From Chloroflexota bacterium (GTDB lineage Bacteria > Chloroflexota > Limnocylindria > Limnocylindrales > CSP1-4), in assembly GCA_012026785.1 (NCBI GenBank), contig VEOW01000134.1, forward strand, positions 1-46,793: a DNA stretch of 46,793 nt, given 5' to 3'. Positions 34,472-44,097 of this stretch are shown here, in pieces. The position numbers and the translations under genes were made by a program. The notes beneath the pieces are model-generated. The model saw nothing but the letters and a program-made list of their open reading frames with translations. It made no database searches and was not told the origin of the DNA. The first letter of the stretch is position 1; every line of letters starts with the position of its first letter.

Positions 34472-35782
34472 TCATGCCCTCGTGCCGTTCGCCACGTCTG
34501 CCACGGCGTCTCCGAAGATCCGCAGGGCGATGGCCACCTCCGCCTCCGTCACCGTCAGCGGTGGCGACATCCTGACCGTAGATCGCCCGCACTCGAGGAC
34601 CAGGAGACCGCGGCGGAACGCAGCCGACTGGACGGCGTCGGCATGTTCCGGGGTGTCGAAGTCGACGCCCAACAGGAGGCCCAAGCCCCGGGCTTCGCGG
34701 AGCAGCCCCGGGTAACACTCGACCACAGAACGCAGCCCGGCGAGCGCCTGGCGCCCGCGATCGCCGGCATTCGCGATCAGCCCGCCTTCCAGCAGGCCGA
34801 TCGTCTCAAGCGCGGCGGCACAGGAGACCGGGTTGCCGCCGAACGTCGAGCCGTGGGCACCCTTCGGCCACGCATCCAGCAAGCTCGCCCGAGCCATCAT
34901 CGCTCCGATCGGCATACCGCTGCCTATTCCCTTCGCGGTCAGGAGGATGTCGGGCCGCACGGCCCAGTGGTCGACCGCCCACATGCTGCCGGTCCGTCCG
35001 GCGCCCGTCTGGATCTCGTCGGCGATCAGGACGATGCCGTGTCGGTCGCAGAGATGGCGAAGGCCCTGCAGGAAGCCGTCCTCCGGTATGCGATAGCCGC
35101 CTTCGCCTTGGATCGGCTCGACGATGATGGCGGCCACCTCGTCGTTCGGGACGAGCTTGCTGAACAGCACGTCGTCGAACCAGCGCAGGTCAATCACGCG
35201 GCCCCAGGGCGCATGGAAGATGCCCGGCAGCAGTGGGCCGATGCCGGCGTGGTACTTCGCCTTCGACGCGGTGAGGCTGACCGACCCAAAGGTCCGGCCG
35301 TGGAACGCGCCGAGGAACGCCACCACGCACGGCCGCCCGGTGGCGTACCGGGCGAGCTTGATGGACGCCTCGACGACCTCGGTCCCAGAGTTGCCGAGAT
35401 AGACCCGGACGGGGCCATCGACCGGGGCGATGCCGGCCAGACGCTCGCACAGCTCCGCGTAGATCGGCAGGTAGAAGTCAGAACCGCTGAAGTGGATGAG
35501 CTGAGCGGCTTGCTCGCGAATGGCCGCAACGATCCGCGGGTGGCAATGGCCCGTCGAGACGACCGCGATGCCGGCCGCGAAGTCCAGGAACAGGTTGCCG
35601 TCGATGTCCTCGACGATCGAGCCCTCACCGCGGACGGGCACGATCGGGTAGGCCCTCGGCAAGCTGGGCGATGTCCATCGCTCGTCGAACGCCACGTGGG
35701 CGCGAGCCCTGGGACCGGGGATCTCGGTCACGAGGTCGGGAACGGGGCGCGTGCCGGCAAGGCGCGACGTTGGCTGGATCAC
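34472..35782 (-). CDS. Class III PLP-dependent aminotransferase
   Basis: This is a 436-residue ornithine/4-aminobutyrate-type aminotransferase. The PLP lysine is K284 in LLTAKGIGSG. NSGTEVVE at 131-138 binds the cofactor phosphate, and D255 in LIADEIQTG contacts the pyridine ring. Such enzymes remove an omega-amino group to give an aldehyde. Its start overlaps the stop of the saccharopine-dehydrogenase-like gene (ATGA). With the amidohydrolase and CoA-transferase remnant it suggests breakdown of a diamine or omega-amino acid. Confidence 0.9.
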   Translation of the reverse strand: MIQPTSRLAGTRPVPDLVTEIPGPRARAHVAFDERWTSPSLPRAYPIVPVRGEGSIVEDIDGNLFLDFAAGIAVVSTGHCHPRIVAAIREQAAQLIHFSGSDFYLPIYAELCERLAGIAPVDGPVRVYLGNSGTEVVEASIKLARYATGRPCVVAFLGAFHGRTFGSVSLTASKAKYHAGIGPLLPGIFHAPWGRVIDLRWFDDVLFSKLVPNDEVAAIIVEPIQGEGGYRIPEDGFLQGLRHLCDRHGIVLIADEIQTGAGRTGSMWAVDHWAVRPDILLTAKGIGSGMPIGAMMARASLLDAWPKGAHGSTFGGNPVSCAAALETIGLLEGGLIANAGDRGRQALAGLRSVVECYPGLLREARGLGLLLGVDFDTPEHADAVQSAAFRRGLLVLECGRSTVRMSPPLTVTEAEVAIALRIFGDAVADVANGTRA

Positions 35783-36912
35783 CGGAGCACCTCGTCATTC
35801 ACCAGTTCGCGCTCGGCGACGGTGAGGCCGCGCTCGGCGAGGGCGTTGAGGAACGCGCGCGGGTCGAATGCGCCTTCCGGCGGATGCACGCCGATCCGTC
35901 CACCGCGCGCGACCATGTCGACGGCGACTGCGGCGACGGTGCCGGTGATGATGGACGAGGCGGATCGGCCGGCCTGCTCGACGGCGAAGTCGTAGGCCAG
36001 GGTCACGGGCTTCCCGTCGCGGACGCCGTCGACGCGGACGTGCTTGACGTTGGCGCTTCGGTCGGAGGAGCCGATGCCGCGGCTGCCGATGTAGGCGACT
36101 GCGAAGCGGCTCGGGGAGATCGCGACGCCGTCGAGCTCAAAGGGCGTTTCGCGATCAAGGCCGAGCTCGAGCAGAACCTTGATTCGGCGGGTCTCGTCGG
36201 CGGGGTAGCCGACCTTGAAGATAACGTTCCCGACGTCGATGTAGCGCGGCAGGGTGACCGGCTCCGGGTGCGGGACGAGGTGGACTTCCTGCTCGCCGTA
36301 CGGATCGGCAAAGCCGACGCGCTCCTCGTCGGAGAACGAAGGACGCTTGACGAGCGTGCCGTTCTCGTAGACGGCGGATGTGCCCGTGCTGGCGTCGAAG
36401 CGAGTGACGACCGTGCCAGGTGACGTCCAGAGCGGGTGGGTGATGTACGAGTAGATGCGGATGGTGTCGACGGCATCGAGCTGGTCGGCACCGAGCCGGG
36501 CGACGACGTTCGTCAGGCCGGGTGCTACGCCGCAGCCGGGGACGATCCGGCAACCGGCCCGCTCGGCGAGCTCGTCCCGGTCGAGCTGCTGGAGGGTCTC
36601 GGGCCAGTACGAGCCGAGGTCCACGAGGTGGACGCCGGCGGCGATTGCAGCGTCGGTGACGCGCACGTTGTGGCGCATGTAGGTCGCGTTGAGGACGACC
36701 TCCGTCTCGGCGAGCGCTGCAGCGAGGGACGCCTGGTCGTCGACGTCGACGCGGACGACGCGCTCGGGGGCGCCGAGGCCGCGGAACAAGGCGATGGCGG
36801 CGTTCGGCCGGATGTCGCCGATCGTGACCTCGTGATCGGTGCGCTCGATGAGGTCGGCGATCGCGACCGATCCCATCTCACCCGATCCTCCGAGGACCAG
36901 GATTCTGCTCAT
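35779..36912 (-). CDS. Saccharopine dehydrogenase-like NAD(P)-dependent oxidoreductase
   Basis: This is a 377-residue protein. The N-terminal Rossmann fold has VLGGSGEMGS at residues 6-15 and an acidic TIGDIRP at the end of strand two, favouring NAD. Then come VVLNATYMRHNVRVTDAAI and VDLGSYW, and the middle of the protein contains GCGVAPGLTNV, as in saccharopine dehydrogenase and lysine 6-dehydrogenase. It probably oxidises an amine or cleaves a secondary amine formed from the imported compound. Coupled to the aminotransferase. Confidence 0.85.
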   Translation of the reverse strand: MSRILVLGGSGEMGSVAIADLIERTDHEVTIGDIRPNAAIALFRGLGAPERVVRVDVDDQASLAAALAETEVVLNATYMRHNVRVTDAAIAAGVHLVDLGSYWPETLQQLDRDELAERAGCRIVPGCGVAPGLTNVVARLGADQLDAVDTIRIYSYITHPLWTSPGTVVTRFDASTGTSAVYENGTLVKRPSFSDEERVGFADPYGEQEVHLVPHPEPVTLPRYIDVGNVIFKVGYPADETRRIKVLLELGLDRETPFELDGVAISPSRFAVAYIGSRGIGSSDRSANVKHVRVDGVRDGKPVTLAYDFAVEQAGRSASSIITGTVAAVAVDMVARGGRIGVHPPEGAFDPRAFLNALAERGLTVAERELVNDEVLR

Positions 36913-36999
36913 GGCCTGGTCTTCCCTCGGAACCGCGGCTCCGCGTTCGTCATCGACGCCGGCCAGCCTGGATCGGGACGTTGCCCGGGAGCGGCATGG

Positions 37000-38673
37000 C
37001 TAGGCACCGAGTCCGGGGTCCTCATGGACCGGCTCGCCGCCCACCATCGTGAGCAGCACCCTGGCCTCTCCGATCTGGCTCGCGTCCGGAGCGAACAGGT
37101 CGCGGTCGAGGACCACGAGGTCGGCCGCCTTGCCGGCCTCGAGCGAGCCGGTCAGCCTGTCGAGATGGTTCACGTAGGCCGATCCGATCGTGAATGCCTC
37201 GAGGGCGGTCGGCAGGTCGAGCCGCTCTTCGGGGAGGAACGGCTTTCCGTCGCGGTCGGCCGCGGCCACGCGCTGGACCGCCACCTCGATTTGGAGGAGC
37301 GGGTTGGCGCTGCTGACGCTCCAGTCACTCCCCATGCACAGGGCGGCGCCAGCCCGTCGCAGGGATGCGAACGGATACTGCCAACGCGATCGATCGGGCC
37401 CGATGTACGGGATCGTCAGCTTGTCGATCTGGGCGCCGTGGAAGGCCCAGAGTGCCTGCACGTTGGCGACGACGCCCAGCGCCCGGAAGCGGGGAAGGTC
37501 GTCGGGGTGGACGACCTGGAGGTGGGCGATGTGGTGGCGCCCGTCGCTCGCTCCATTCGCGTGGCGCGCGGCCTCGAGGGCGGCGAGCGCCTCTCGAACC
37601 GCCCGATCGCCGATCGCGTGGAAGTGCACCTGGAATCCGGCGGCGTCGAGCCGGGTGACGTGACCCTTCAGGGCCTCGGGATCCACGAAGCTGATGCCCC
37701 GGTTGGTCGTGAGCTCGCCATGGCGGTCGAGATAGGGCTCGAGGACGGCGCCAGTGAAGTTCTCGAGGACCCCGTCCTGCATGATCTTCACGCTCGTCGC
37801 CCGAAGTCGGCCGATCTCACTCCTGCCGCGCCGTTCGATCAGCTCGTCGATCTGCTCGCTGCCCTTTCCACGTTCCCACCACAGCGCGGCGACGACCCGC
37901 GCCGTCAGCTCGCCGCGACCGGCGAGGGCCCGATAGGCGTCGAGGACCTCGGGGGTGACGCAAGCGTCCTGCCACGCCGTGATCCCGAGCCCGTGAAGGT
38001 GAGCCTGGGCGAGCCTGATGGCAGATTCGAGGTCCGCCGGGGTATCTGGCGGCAGGAGCGGCTCGACGAGCCGCATCGCCCCCTCGTGGAGGGTGCCCGA
38101 CGGCACGCCGGAGGCGCCGCGCTCGATCCGACCGTCGGGCGGGTCGGGCGTCGCGCTGGTGATGCCTGCAAGCTCCAGGGCCCGCGTGTTCACCCATGCG
38201 CCATGCGCGTCCCGATTGCGCAGGAATACCGGTCGATCGGGCACCACGCGATCGAGATCCGCCCGTTGCGGCGTGCCGCCCGGGAAGTCGGGCATATGCC
38301 AGCCAGCGCCGCGGATCCAGGTCTCGTCAGGATGGCCGTCGGCGTATCCGCGGACGATCCGAAGATACGTGTCGAGGCCCCGCTGCTCGTGCAGGTCACA
38401 TCGCAGTCGAGCCAGCCCGCCGATCGGGGGATGAACGTGGGTGTCCTGGAAGCCGGGCAGCACCATCCGCCCGGCGAGCTCGATGACGCGGGTTCGAGGG
38501 CCGGCGAGGGGCCGGACCTCGCGTGCAGTCCCAACGGCGATGATCCGCCCTTGACGGACCGCGATCGCCTCGGCGACCCGACGGGCGGCATCATGCGTCT
38601 GAACGCGGCCGCCCGTCAGGATGAGGTGGGCAGGTCCCGTCACTTTCGACCGCGTGGTCCCACCGTCGATCAC
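37000..38673 (-). CDS. Amidohydrolase superfamily protein (YtcJ/NfdA-like)
   Basis: This is a 557-residue metal-dependent hydrolase. The metal-binding HxH is H79 and H81 in PGFQDTHVHP. Further ligands are expected in VHFHAIGDRAVREAL, HHIAHLQVVHPDDLPRF and GSDWSVSSANPLL. The beta-sandwich end is EAGKAADLVVLDRD. Relatives hydrolyse amides, formamides or cyclic imides. GTG at 38673 overlaps the LivF stop (GTGA); an ATG at 38706 is an alternative. Placement directly after the transporter genes suggests it acts on the imported substrate first. Confidence 0.87.
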   Translation of the reverse strand: MIDGGTTRSKVTGPAHLILTGGRVQTHDAARRVAEAIAVRQGRIIAVGTAREVRPLAGPRTRVIELAGRMVLPGFQDTHVHPPIGGLARLRCDLHEQRGLDTYLRIVRGYADGHPDETWIRGAGWHMPDFPGGTPQRADLDRVVPDRPVFLRNRDAHGAWVNTRALELAGITSATPDPPDGRIERGASGVPSGTLHEGAMRLVEPLLPPDTPADLESAIRLAQAHLHGLGITAWQDACVTPEVLDAYRALAGRGELTARVVAALWWERGKGSEQIDELIERRGRSEIGRLRATSVKIMQDGVLENFTGAVLEPYLDRHGELTTNRGISFVDPEALKGHVTRLDAAGFQVHFHAIGDRAVREALAALEAARHANGASDGRHHIAHLQVVHPDDLPRFRALGVVANVQALWAFHGAQIDKLTIPYIGPDRSRWQYPFASLRRAGAALCMGSDWSVSSANPLLQIEVAVQRVAAADRDGKPFLPEERLDLPTALEAFTIGSAYVNHLDRLTGSLEAGKAADLVVLDRDLFAPDASQIGEARVLLTMVGGEPVHEDPGLGA

Positions 38674-39401
38674 GTCTGGACCCCGGCGTCGCTGGGCTGC
38701 GACCATGCCCAGAACGTCCGCTCGATGTCTCCGAGTTCGGCGGGCGCACCCTCGACCCGATTGATCCCCAAGTCGATCACGTAGACGTAATCGGCGATCC
38801 GGAGCGCGCGGGGGATGTCCTGGTCGACGAGGACGATGCCCACACCCGCTCCTCGCAGACCATCGAGCGTGGCGTACACGCCATCCGCGATGACCGGTGC
38901 GAGTCCCGCCGACGGCTCATCGACGAGGAGGAAGCGCGGCTCGGTCATGAGCACCCGAGCTAATTCGACCATTCGCTGCTGGCCCCCCGAGAGCTCGCCG
39001 GCCGGGCTCGTGCGCCGAGTGCCCAAGATCGGGAACCGCGCGTAGCTCTCGCCGAGTCGCCGGCGTGTCCGCGATTTGTCCCGGCGGAAGGTCCACGCCC
39101 CGATCAGGATGTTCTCCTCGACGCTCATCTGGGCGAAGACACCGGGCTGTTGGGGCATGTAGGCGACGCCGAGGTTGACCATTCGCTGCGGCGGCGTTCC
39201 GGTGATCTCGTTCCCGTCGACCGCGACCTTCCCGGCGGTCGGGGTGAGGAAGCCGTAGATCGCCTTCAGGAGCGTCGACTTGCCGACTCCGTTCGCGCCG
39301 AGGATGGCGGTCACTGCAGCGGGCTGCGCCCGGAGACTGACTCCGCGGAGGACGTCCAGATCGCGGTAGTAGCCCGCGCGGAGGTCGGTGACCTCAAGCA
39401 T
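38670..39401 (-). CDS. livF: Branched-chain amino acid-type ABC transporter ATPase LivF
   Basis: This is a 243-residue ATPase. Walker A is GANGVGKSTLL near residue 35, Q-loop YMPQQPGVF near 82, signature LSGGQQRMVELAR near 138 and Walker B LLVDEPSAGLAP. It overlaps the LivM-LivG gene by 8 bases and pairs with that protein's ATPase half in the cytoplasm. Confidence 0.92.
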   Translation of the reverse strand: MLEVTDLRAGYYRDLDVLRGVSLRAQPAAVTAILGANGVGKSTLLKAIYGFLTPTAGKVAVDGNEITGTPPQRMVNLGVAYMPQQPGVFAQMSVEENILIGAWTFRRDKSRTRRRLGESYARFPILGTRRTSPAGELSGGQQRMVELARVLMTEPRFLLVDEPSAGLAPVIADGVYATLDGLRGAGVGIVLVDQDIPRALRIADYVYVIDLGINRVEGAPAELGDIERTFWAWSQPSDAGVQT

Positions 39402-41283
39402 CAGACAGGCCAGGTGCTGTGGGGGCGATCCGACCAGCCTCGGTCGCCGGTGTGCCGGTCTGCCCCAGGTAGGCCGCGATCACCCGGGGGTCTCTGCGGA
39501 CCGGCTCCGGATCGCCGTCGGCGATGACCACCCCACCGTCGAGGACGACGAGCCGCTCGCACAGCTCGAACACGGCACCGAGGTCGTGCTCGATAAGGAC
39601 GACGGCCCTGCCATCCGTGCGGATCCGCCTGATCAGGTCGCCGATCGAGCGCCGGAGGACGGGGTGAACGCCCGCGAATGGCTCATCGAGGAACAGGATG
39701 TCGCTGTCGAGCATGATCAGGCGGGCCAACTCGAGCAGCTTCTGCTGGCCGCCGGACAGGGATCGCGCGTAGTCGCCCGCCATGCGCCGCAGGCCCACGA
39801 TGTCCAGCGCGGCAAGGGCGTGGTCCTCGGCGTCACGGCGCCCCCGCGCGGGGTTGATCGCGAGCTCCGGGACGAGCAGGTTCTCGAGGACGGTCAGGCG
39901 CCGGAAGGACCGTGTGATCTGGAACGTCCGGCCGAGGCCCCGTCGCACCATCTCGTAGGGTGGCAGCCCATCGACACGCTCGCCGTTCAGGATGACCGCG
40001 CCGCCGGTTGGGCGGTAGTAGCCGCTGAGGACGTTGACGAGGGTCGTCTTGCCGGCGCCATTCGGACCGATCAGCCCGACAATCTGCGGTCGCTCGAGTG
40101 TGAGCGTCACCCCATCGAGCGCTGCCAGGCCGCCGAACCGCATGACGACGCCCTCGACGCTCAGCGCCATCTCACGGCTCGATCCCTTACCGGCCGGCTC
40201 CGGTGCCGGTGTCTCTCGGATGGCTCCCGTTTGAGGTTCTCCCGCGTCCGGGCTGGCCGGGTCGATCGTCGGCGTCTTCGGTCCCAATAGGCGCCTGACT
40301 CGCGAGGCCATCCACGTCCCGATCGGAGCGATGAGGCCGTTAGGCGCGAGTCGCAGGGTCAGCACGAGCAGGGCACCGAAGATCGCGTACCGCCAGACCC
40401 CCGGCTCAATGTGCACCGGTCCGATCTCGATGATCCGGAGAGCATCGAGCAACCAGACGAGGATTGCCGCCGCGATCGCTCCCGCGAGCGGGCTCTCCAA
40501 ACCGCCGATGACCGCGTAGACGACGACGAGGCCCATGCCCAGAAGGTCCAGGATCTGGGGCGTCAGGCGGGGCGTGGTGTGGTAGTAGACGGAGGCCGAG
40601 AGGCCCAGGAGAAGCGACGCGAAGCTGAACACCACGACCTTGAGCCGCACGGTGTTCACGGCCATCGCGGCGGCGGCGTCGGCATCCTCGCGCATCGCCC
40701 GCAGGAAGAGCCCCAGCCGCGACCCGAGGACGATGTAGATGAGCCCGAGCACGGCGAGCAGCACGCCGGCCATGAGGTAGTAATGGAACGTCCGGTCGCC
40801 GGGCAGCTGCCCGACCGCCAGTGACAGGTTGCCCCCGGTGAGCTCAACCTCGGTGGCGATGACGATCCGGGCGATCTCGCTGAAGGCGAGGGTGAAGAGG
40901 GCGAGGTAGGCGCCGCGCAGGCGGAGGAGGATCACGCCGAGCGTCGCGCCCAGAACGAGGGCGGCGAGGGCGCCGACGATGGTGGCGACCCAGGCCTCCC
41001 CGAACGGCGTGCCCGCGAGCTCGCGGCCCCAGATGGCGCCGACGTACGCCGCGACCCCGGCGATCGCCACGTGGCCGAACGAGAACTGCCCGGCCACGCC
41101 TGCCAGGAGCGACCAGGTCGCGGTCAGGCAGGCCGCGTAGAGCGCTTGGCGGGCGATGTCCACCTGGTAACCGGATTCGGCCACCGCCGGGACAAGCCCG
41201 AGCCCGACGAAGATCCCCAGGACGAGGATGGCCGGCGGCACGGCTGCCGCGAGCGCGGGTCGGCCGCTCGCAAGCGCCGTCAT
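39394..41283 (-). CDS. Fused LivM permease and LivG ATPase
   Basis: This is a 629-residue single protein. Residues 1 to about 330 are the LivM permease with about nine membrane segments and the motif GVAGQFSFGHVAIAGVAAY. A 45-residue Pro/Ala-rich linker follows. The LivG ATPase occupies about 375-629: Walker A GPNGAGKTTL near 406, signature LSGGQQKLLELARL near 508, Walker B ILFLDEPFAGVHP and H-loop IEHDLGAVFE. ATG at 41283 overlaps the LivH stop by ATGA. The fusion fixes one ATPase to one membrane subunit; LivF provides the other. Confidence 0.92.
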   Translation of the reverse strand: MTALASGRPALAAAVPPAILVLGIFVGLGLVPAVAESGYQVDIARQALYAACLTATWSLLAGVAGQFSFGHVAIAGVAAYVGAIWGRELAGTPFGEAWVATIVGALAALVLGATLGVILLRLRGAYLALFTLAFSEIARIVIATEVELTGGNLSLAVGQLPGDRTFHYYLMAGVLLAVLGLIYIVLGSRLGLFLRAMREDADAAAAMAVNTVRLKVVVFSFASLLLGLSASVYYHTTPRLTPQILDLLGMGLVVVYAVIGGLESPLAGAIAAAILVWLLDALRIIEIGPVHIEPGVWRYAIFGALLVLTLRLAPNGLIAPIGTWMASRVRRLLGPKTPTIDPASPDAGEPQTGAIRETPAPEPAGKGSSREMALSVEGVVMRFGGLAALDGVTLTLERPQIVGLIGPNGAGKTTLVNVLSGYYRPTGGAVILNGERVDGLPPYEMVRRGLGRTFQITRSFRRLTVLENLLVPELAINPARGRRDAEDHALAALDIVGLRRMAGDYARSLSGGQQKLLELARLIMLDSDILFLDEPFAGVHPVLRRSIGDLIRRIRTDGRAVVLIEHDLGAVFELCERLVVLDGGVVIADGDPEPVRRDPRVIAAYLGQTGTPATEAGRIAPTAPGLSDA

Positions 41284-42485
41284 GGCTCCTTCCTGCCGAA
41301 GAAGCCCTGGGGACGAAGGAGCAGGACGGCCAGGAACACAAGCAGCCCGGCGGCGACCTGGTAGGTCGCCCCCTTGGTTGGATCCGGATAGCACGCCGCC
41401 GTGAGGGCCTCGGTCACGCCGAGGAAGAGCGCGCCGGCGAGCGCGCCGGGGACGGACCCGAGCCCACCGAGAACGACGATCACGTACGAGCGGATCGCGG
41501 TCTGGGCGGCCATGTCCGGCACCTGGAAGTTGAACGCCGGAACGAGCGCGGCTCCGGCGATGCCGGCGAGCATGCAGCCCAGGCCGAAAGCGAGGATGAA
41601 GACCCGTCCGGAATCGATCCCCACGACGGCGGCCGCCTGGCGATCCATCGAGACCGCCCGGAAGCTTCGACCGAGCCACGTCCGGTACAGGAGCCAGACA
41701 AGGCCCAGGAAGACGAGGAGCCCAACGCCGCCCGCGATGAGCAGATCGATCCGCAGGCGGATGTCGCCGCGCTCAATGACCGAGGCATCGCGCCCGAAGA
41801 TCGGGCGGTCGGTGTACCTCGGTGCGCGCACCCCGACCGGCGAGCCCAGGACCCCGACCAGGGCGTAGGTCATGAAGACGCCGAGCCCGAACGTCATCAG
41901 GATCGCGTACTCATCGGGCCGCTCGGCCCGGCCGGTCTGGATCGGTCGGAGGAGGGTCGCCGCAACGACCATCCCGAGCAGGAGCGTGCCGATCGCGATG
42001 ACGGGGATGGCCGCGATCGCGTTGAGATCGACCTGCTGGAGGAAGAGGAAGGCGGTCACCCCGCCGAGCAGGACGAACTGGCCGTGACTGAAGCTGATGA
42101 TCCGTTGGACCGAGTAGATGAGCGTCAACCCGGCGGCCATCGTCGCGTACACGAGACCGACCGTCAGGCCGTTCTGGACCTGGTTCACGAGGTACAGCCC
42201 GTCCGTCACGCAGGTGTTCGACGGATTCGTTCGCACGAACACGAACAGCAGCTCAGCGAGCAGCACGGTCCCCGGAATGATCACGTGCCGTCCGCGTCGG
42301 AGGAGGGGCGTCGTCCGATAGAGCCAGACGAGCCCGGCCGGCCCCGCGACGGCTCCCCAGATCCCGCCCGCCAGCCCCGCGAGCCTTGGGTCCTCGCGGA
42401 TCGCCCGGTAGCGACGCGGAACGAGGATGGCGCCCGCGGTGGACCACAGCGGTCCGGCGAGCGCCATCCACAGGAGGAGCTCCAT
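41280..42485 (-). CDS. livH: LivH permease with long N-terminal extension
   Basis: This is a 401-residue permease. The LivH core starts at about residue 100 (VNQVQNGLTVGLVYATMAAG, then RIISFSHGQFVLLGG) and has the usual eight or so membrane segments, including VVLGGLGSVPGALAGALF near the end. The first 100 residues add two further hydrophobic segments (about 2-22 and 70-86) around a basic loop, which is longer than standard LivH. The next gene overlaps by ATGA. Confidence 0.9.
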   Translation of the reverse strand: MELLLWMALAGPLWSTAGAILVPRRYRAIREDPRLAGLAGGIWGAVAGPAGLVWLYRTTPLLRRGRHVIIPGTVLLAELLFVFVRTNPSNTCVTDGLYLVNQVQNGLTVGLVYATMAAGLTLIYSVQRIISFSHGQFVLLGGVTAFLFLQQVDLNAIAAIPVIAIGTLLLGMVVAATLLRPIQTGRAERPDEYAILMTFGLGVFMTYALVGVLGSPVGVRAPRYTDRPIFGRDASVIERGDIRLRIDLLIAGGVGLLVFLGLVWLLYRTWLGRSFRAVSMDRQAAAVVGIDSGRVFILAFGLGCMLAGIAGAALVPAFNFQVPDMAAQTAIRSYVIVVLGGLGSVPGALAGALFLGVTEALTAACYPDPTKGATYQVAAGLLVFLAVLLLRPQGFFGRKEP

Positions 42486-42506
42486 CAGGAGCCCTGCGAG
42501 GGGCGA

Positions 42507-43880
42507 CTACCGCGGAACGGCGACCCAGGCCGTGCCCGCCGTGGTCTGGAGACTGGCCGGCCACAGTGTGATGGCATCAGCGAGGGTCTGGTCCTTCTCG
42601 GTGTACTCGAGCAACTGAATCGGCGGCTCGGGCCACTGGTGCCACAGCCAGGATGGCTTGTCCGACGGTACGGCGTTCGTCGAGTTGTACGCGAACTTGT
42701 ACTCGCCCTGGGCCCCGACCATCGACGTCGTTTCGAGGGCCGTCACGATCGCCTGGTGGTCGGTCGAGCCGGCGCGCTGAATGGCGTCGGCGACGAGGAG
42801 AACGGAGTCGTATGCCTCGAACCCGTAGTTGCGGGCGCCGTGACCGAGGGCCGCGTTGGCCCGGTCGTCGAGGGACTTGGCGAGGTCGTTGAACTGTGAG
42901 CTCGTGAGGCCGACCTGCTGGAAGGCGCAGCCGACCCCGCCCGGGACGGCCGCCCAGTAGCCCTTGAAGTCGGTCGCACCCGGCCCACCGATGCAGGCCG
43001 CCGTGTCGACGAGCCCGGCGTCGATCGCGTTCTGTTGCAGCGTCCAGCCCGTCGCCGTGCTCGCGTTGTCGAAGAACACCGCGTCGGCGTCGGGGTTCTC
43101 GGTCTTGAGCCTCGACACGATCGCGCCGTAGTCGGGTTGCCCCTCGTCGATTGCGACCTGGACGAGCTCGATCCCGCTTCCCGCGAGGGCGGCCTGCACC
43201 GCCGCCTTCTCGCCGTTGCCGTAGTCGCTGTTGTCGACGATGTGGACGAGCTTCGTGGCCTTCAGGCCGTTGATCAGCCAGTCCCCGATGAAGCTCGAGT
43301 AGTAGGTCGAGGTCGGGGCGATCCGGAAGATCGTGGGCGGGTTCGCCGGCAGGTTCGGATCCTCGGGATCGCCGCCGGTGATCTTGTCGTTGTACGTCTC
43401 GGAGAAAACGACCGGCATCCCGGCCGCGCTGTAGGCGGGGATCTGGGCGAGCCCGCATCCAGAGTGGGCTTCGCCGACGACCGCGGCAACGTTCTCGTCG
43501 ACCAGCTTCTGGGCCACGGACGCGCACACGTCCGGCTGGTTCTGCGTGTCGTTGAAGGCCAGCCGAAGCTGGCGGCCGAGGACACCGCCCTTGGCGTTGA
43601 TGTCGGCGATGGCCTGTTCCATGGCCCACTTCATCTCGGTCCCGATCGCCACGTCACCCGGTTGCGACAGCGGACCGACGCCCCCGATGACGATCTCGCC
43701 GGCAGCCGTCGCACCGGGCGTCGCCGGGAGGCTGGCCCCGGCCGGCGTCGACGGCGAGGTTGGCGCTCCCCCGCCGCACGCGGCAACGAGCAGGACGATC
43801 GCCGCTCCGAACACCGGCAATCGAGGCATCCCTCTTGATCTGCGCGCGACCCGCAGTCGCGCCTTCGGGCCTGTACGCAT
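42507..43880 (-). CDS. livJ: Substrate-binding lipoprotein, LivJ/Peripla_BP_6 type
   Basis: This is a 457-residue extracytoplasmic binding protein. An Arg-rich N-terminus and hydrophobic core lead to a lipobox LVAAC with C35, then a Ser/Pro/Thr linker. The two-lobe periplasmic-binding fold starts with IVIGGVGPLSQPGD. VVGEAHSGCGLAQIPAY and YNDKITGGDPEDPN line the ligand cleft in this family. GGAGGAGG precedes the ATG. It probably determines specificity of the transporter; the ligand is not deducible. Confidence 0.92.
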   Translation of the reverse strand: MRTGPKARLRVARRSRGMPRLPVFGAAIVLLVAACGGGAPTSPSTPAGASLPATPGATAAGEIVIGGVGPLSQPGDVAIGTEMKWAMEQAIADINAKGGVLGRQLRLAFNDTQNQPDVCASVAQKLVDENVAAVVGEAHSGCGLAQIPAYSAAGMPVVFSETYNDKITGGDPEDPNLPANPPTIFRIAPTSTYYSSFIGDWLINGLKATKLVHIVDNSDYGNGEKAAVQAALAGSGIELVQVAIDEGQPDYGAIVSRLKTENPDADAVFFDNASTATGWTLQQNAIDAGLVDTAACIGGPGATDFKGYWAAVPGGVGCAFQQVGLTSSQFNDLAKSLDDRANAALGHGARNYGFEAYDSVLLVADAIQRAGSTDHQAIVTALETTSMVGAQGEYKFAYNSTNAVPSDKPSWLWHQWPEPPIQLLEYTEKDQTLADAITLWPASLQTTAGTAWVAVPR

Positions 43881-43945
43881 CTGCCTCCTCCATGACCCGG
43901 CCGCTCCGCCGGCAACAATTCGGGCTGGGACGCGCAGCCCACGAG

Positions 43946-43985
43946 CGTGTCGAGCTATCTAGACACGCCAGGCCGGGAATGTCAA
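43946..43985 (-). promoter_or_regulatory. livJ promoter with dyad around the -10
   Basis: On the minus strand a perfect -35 TTGACA lies at 43985-43980 and a -10 TAGATA at 43961-43956, 18 bases apart. A perfect inverted repeat CGTGTC-N10-GACACG (43946-43951 and 43962-43967) brackets the -10. The divergent XRE-cupin regulator is the obvious candidate to bind it. The untranslated leader is about 70 bases, unlike the leaderless genes elsewhere in the window. Confidence 0.65.
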
Positions 43986-44097
43986 TATGTTGAAGACGCA
44001 TCATTGATCGCGATTCACTATGCTGATGTGCGAGGTGGCCGGTCGTGGAGCACGGGCCTAGTCGTGCGGCGCAGATGCGGCCGCACAGGAGTAACCG

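Noticed and set aside
36436-38784. Long plus-strand frame across the dehydrogenase and amidohydrolase genes
   Set aside because: It is antisense to two certain enzyme genes with active-site motifs and has no domain of its own.
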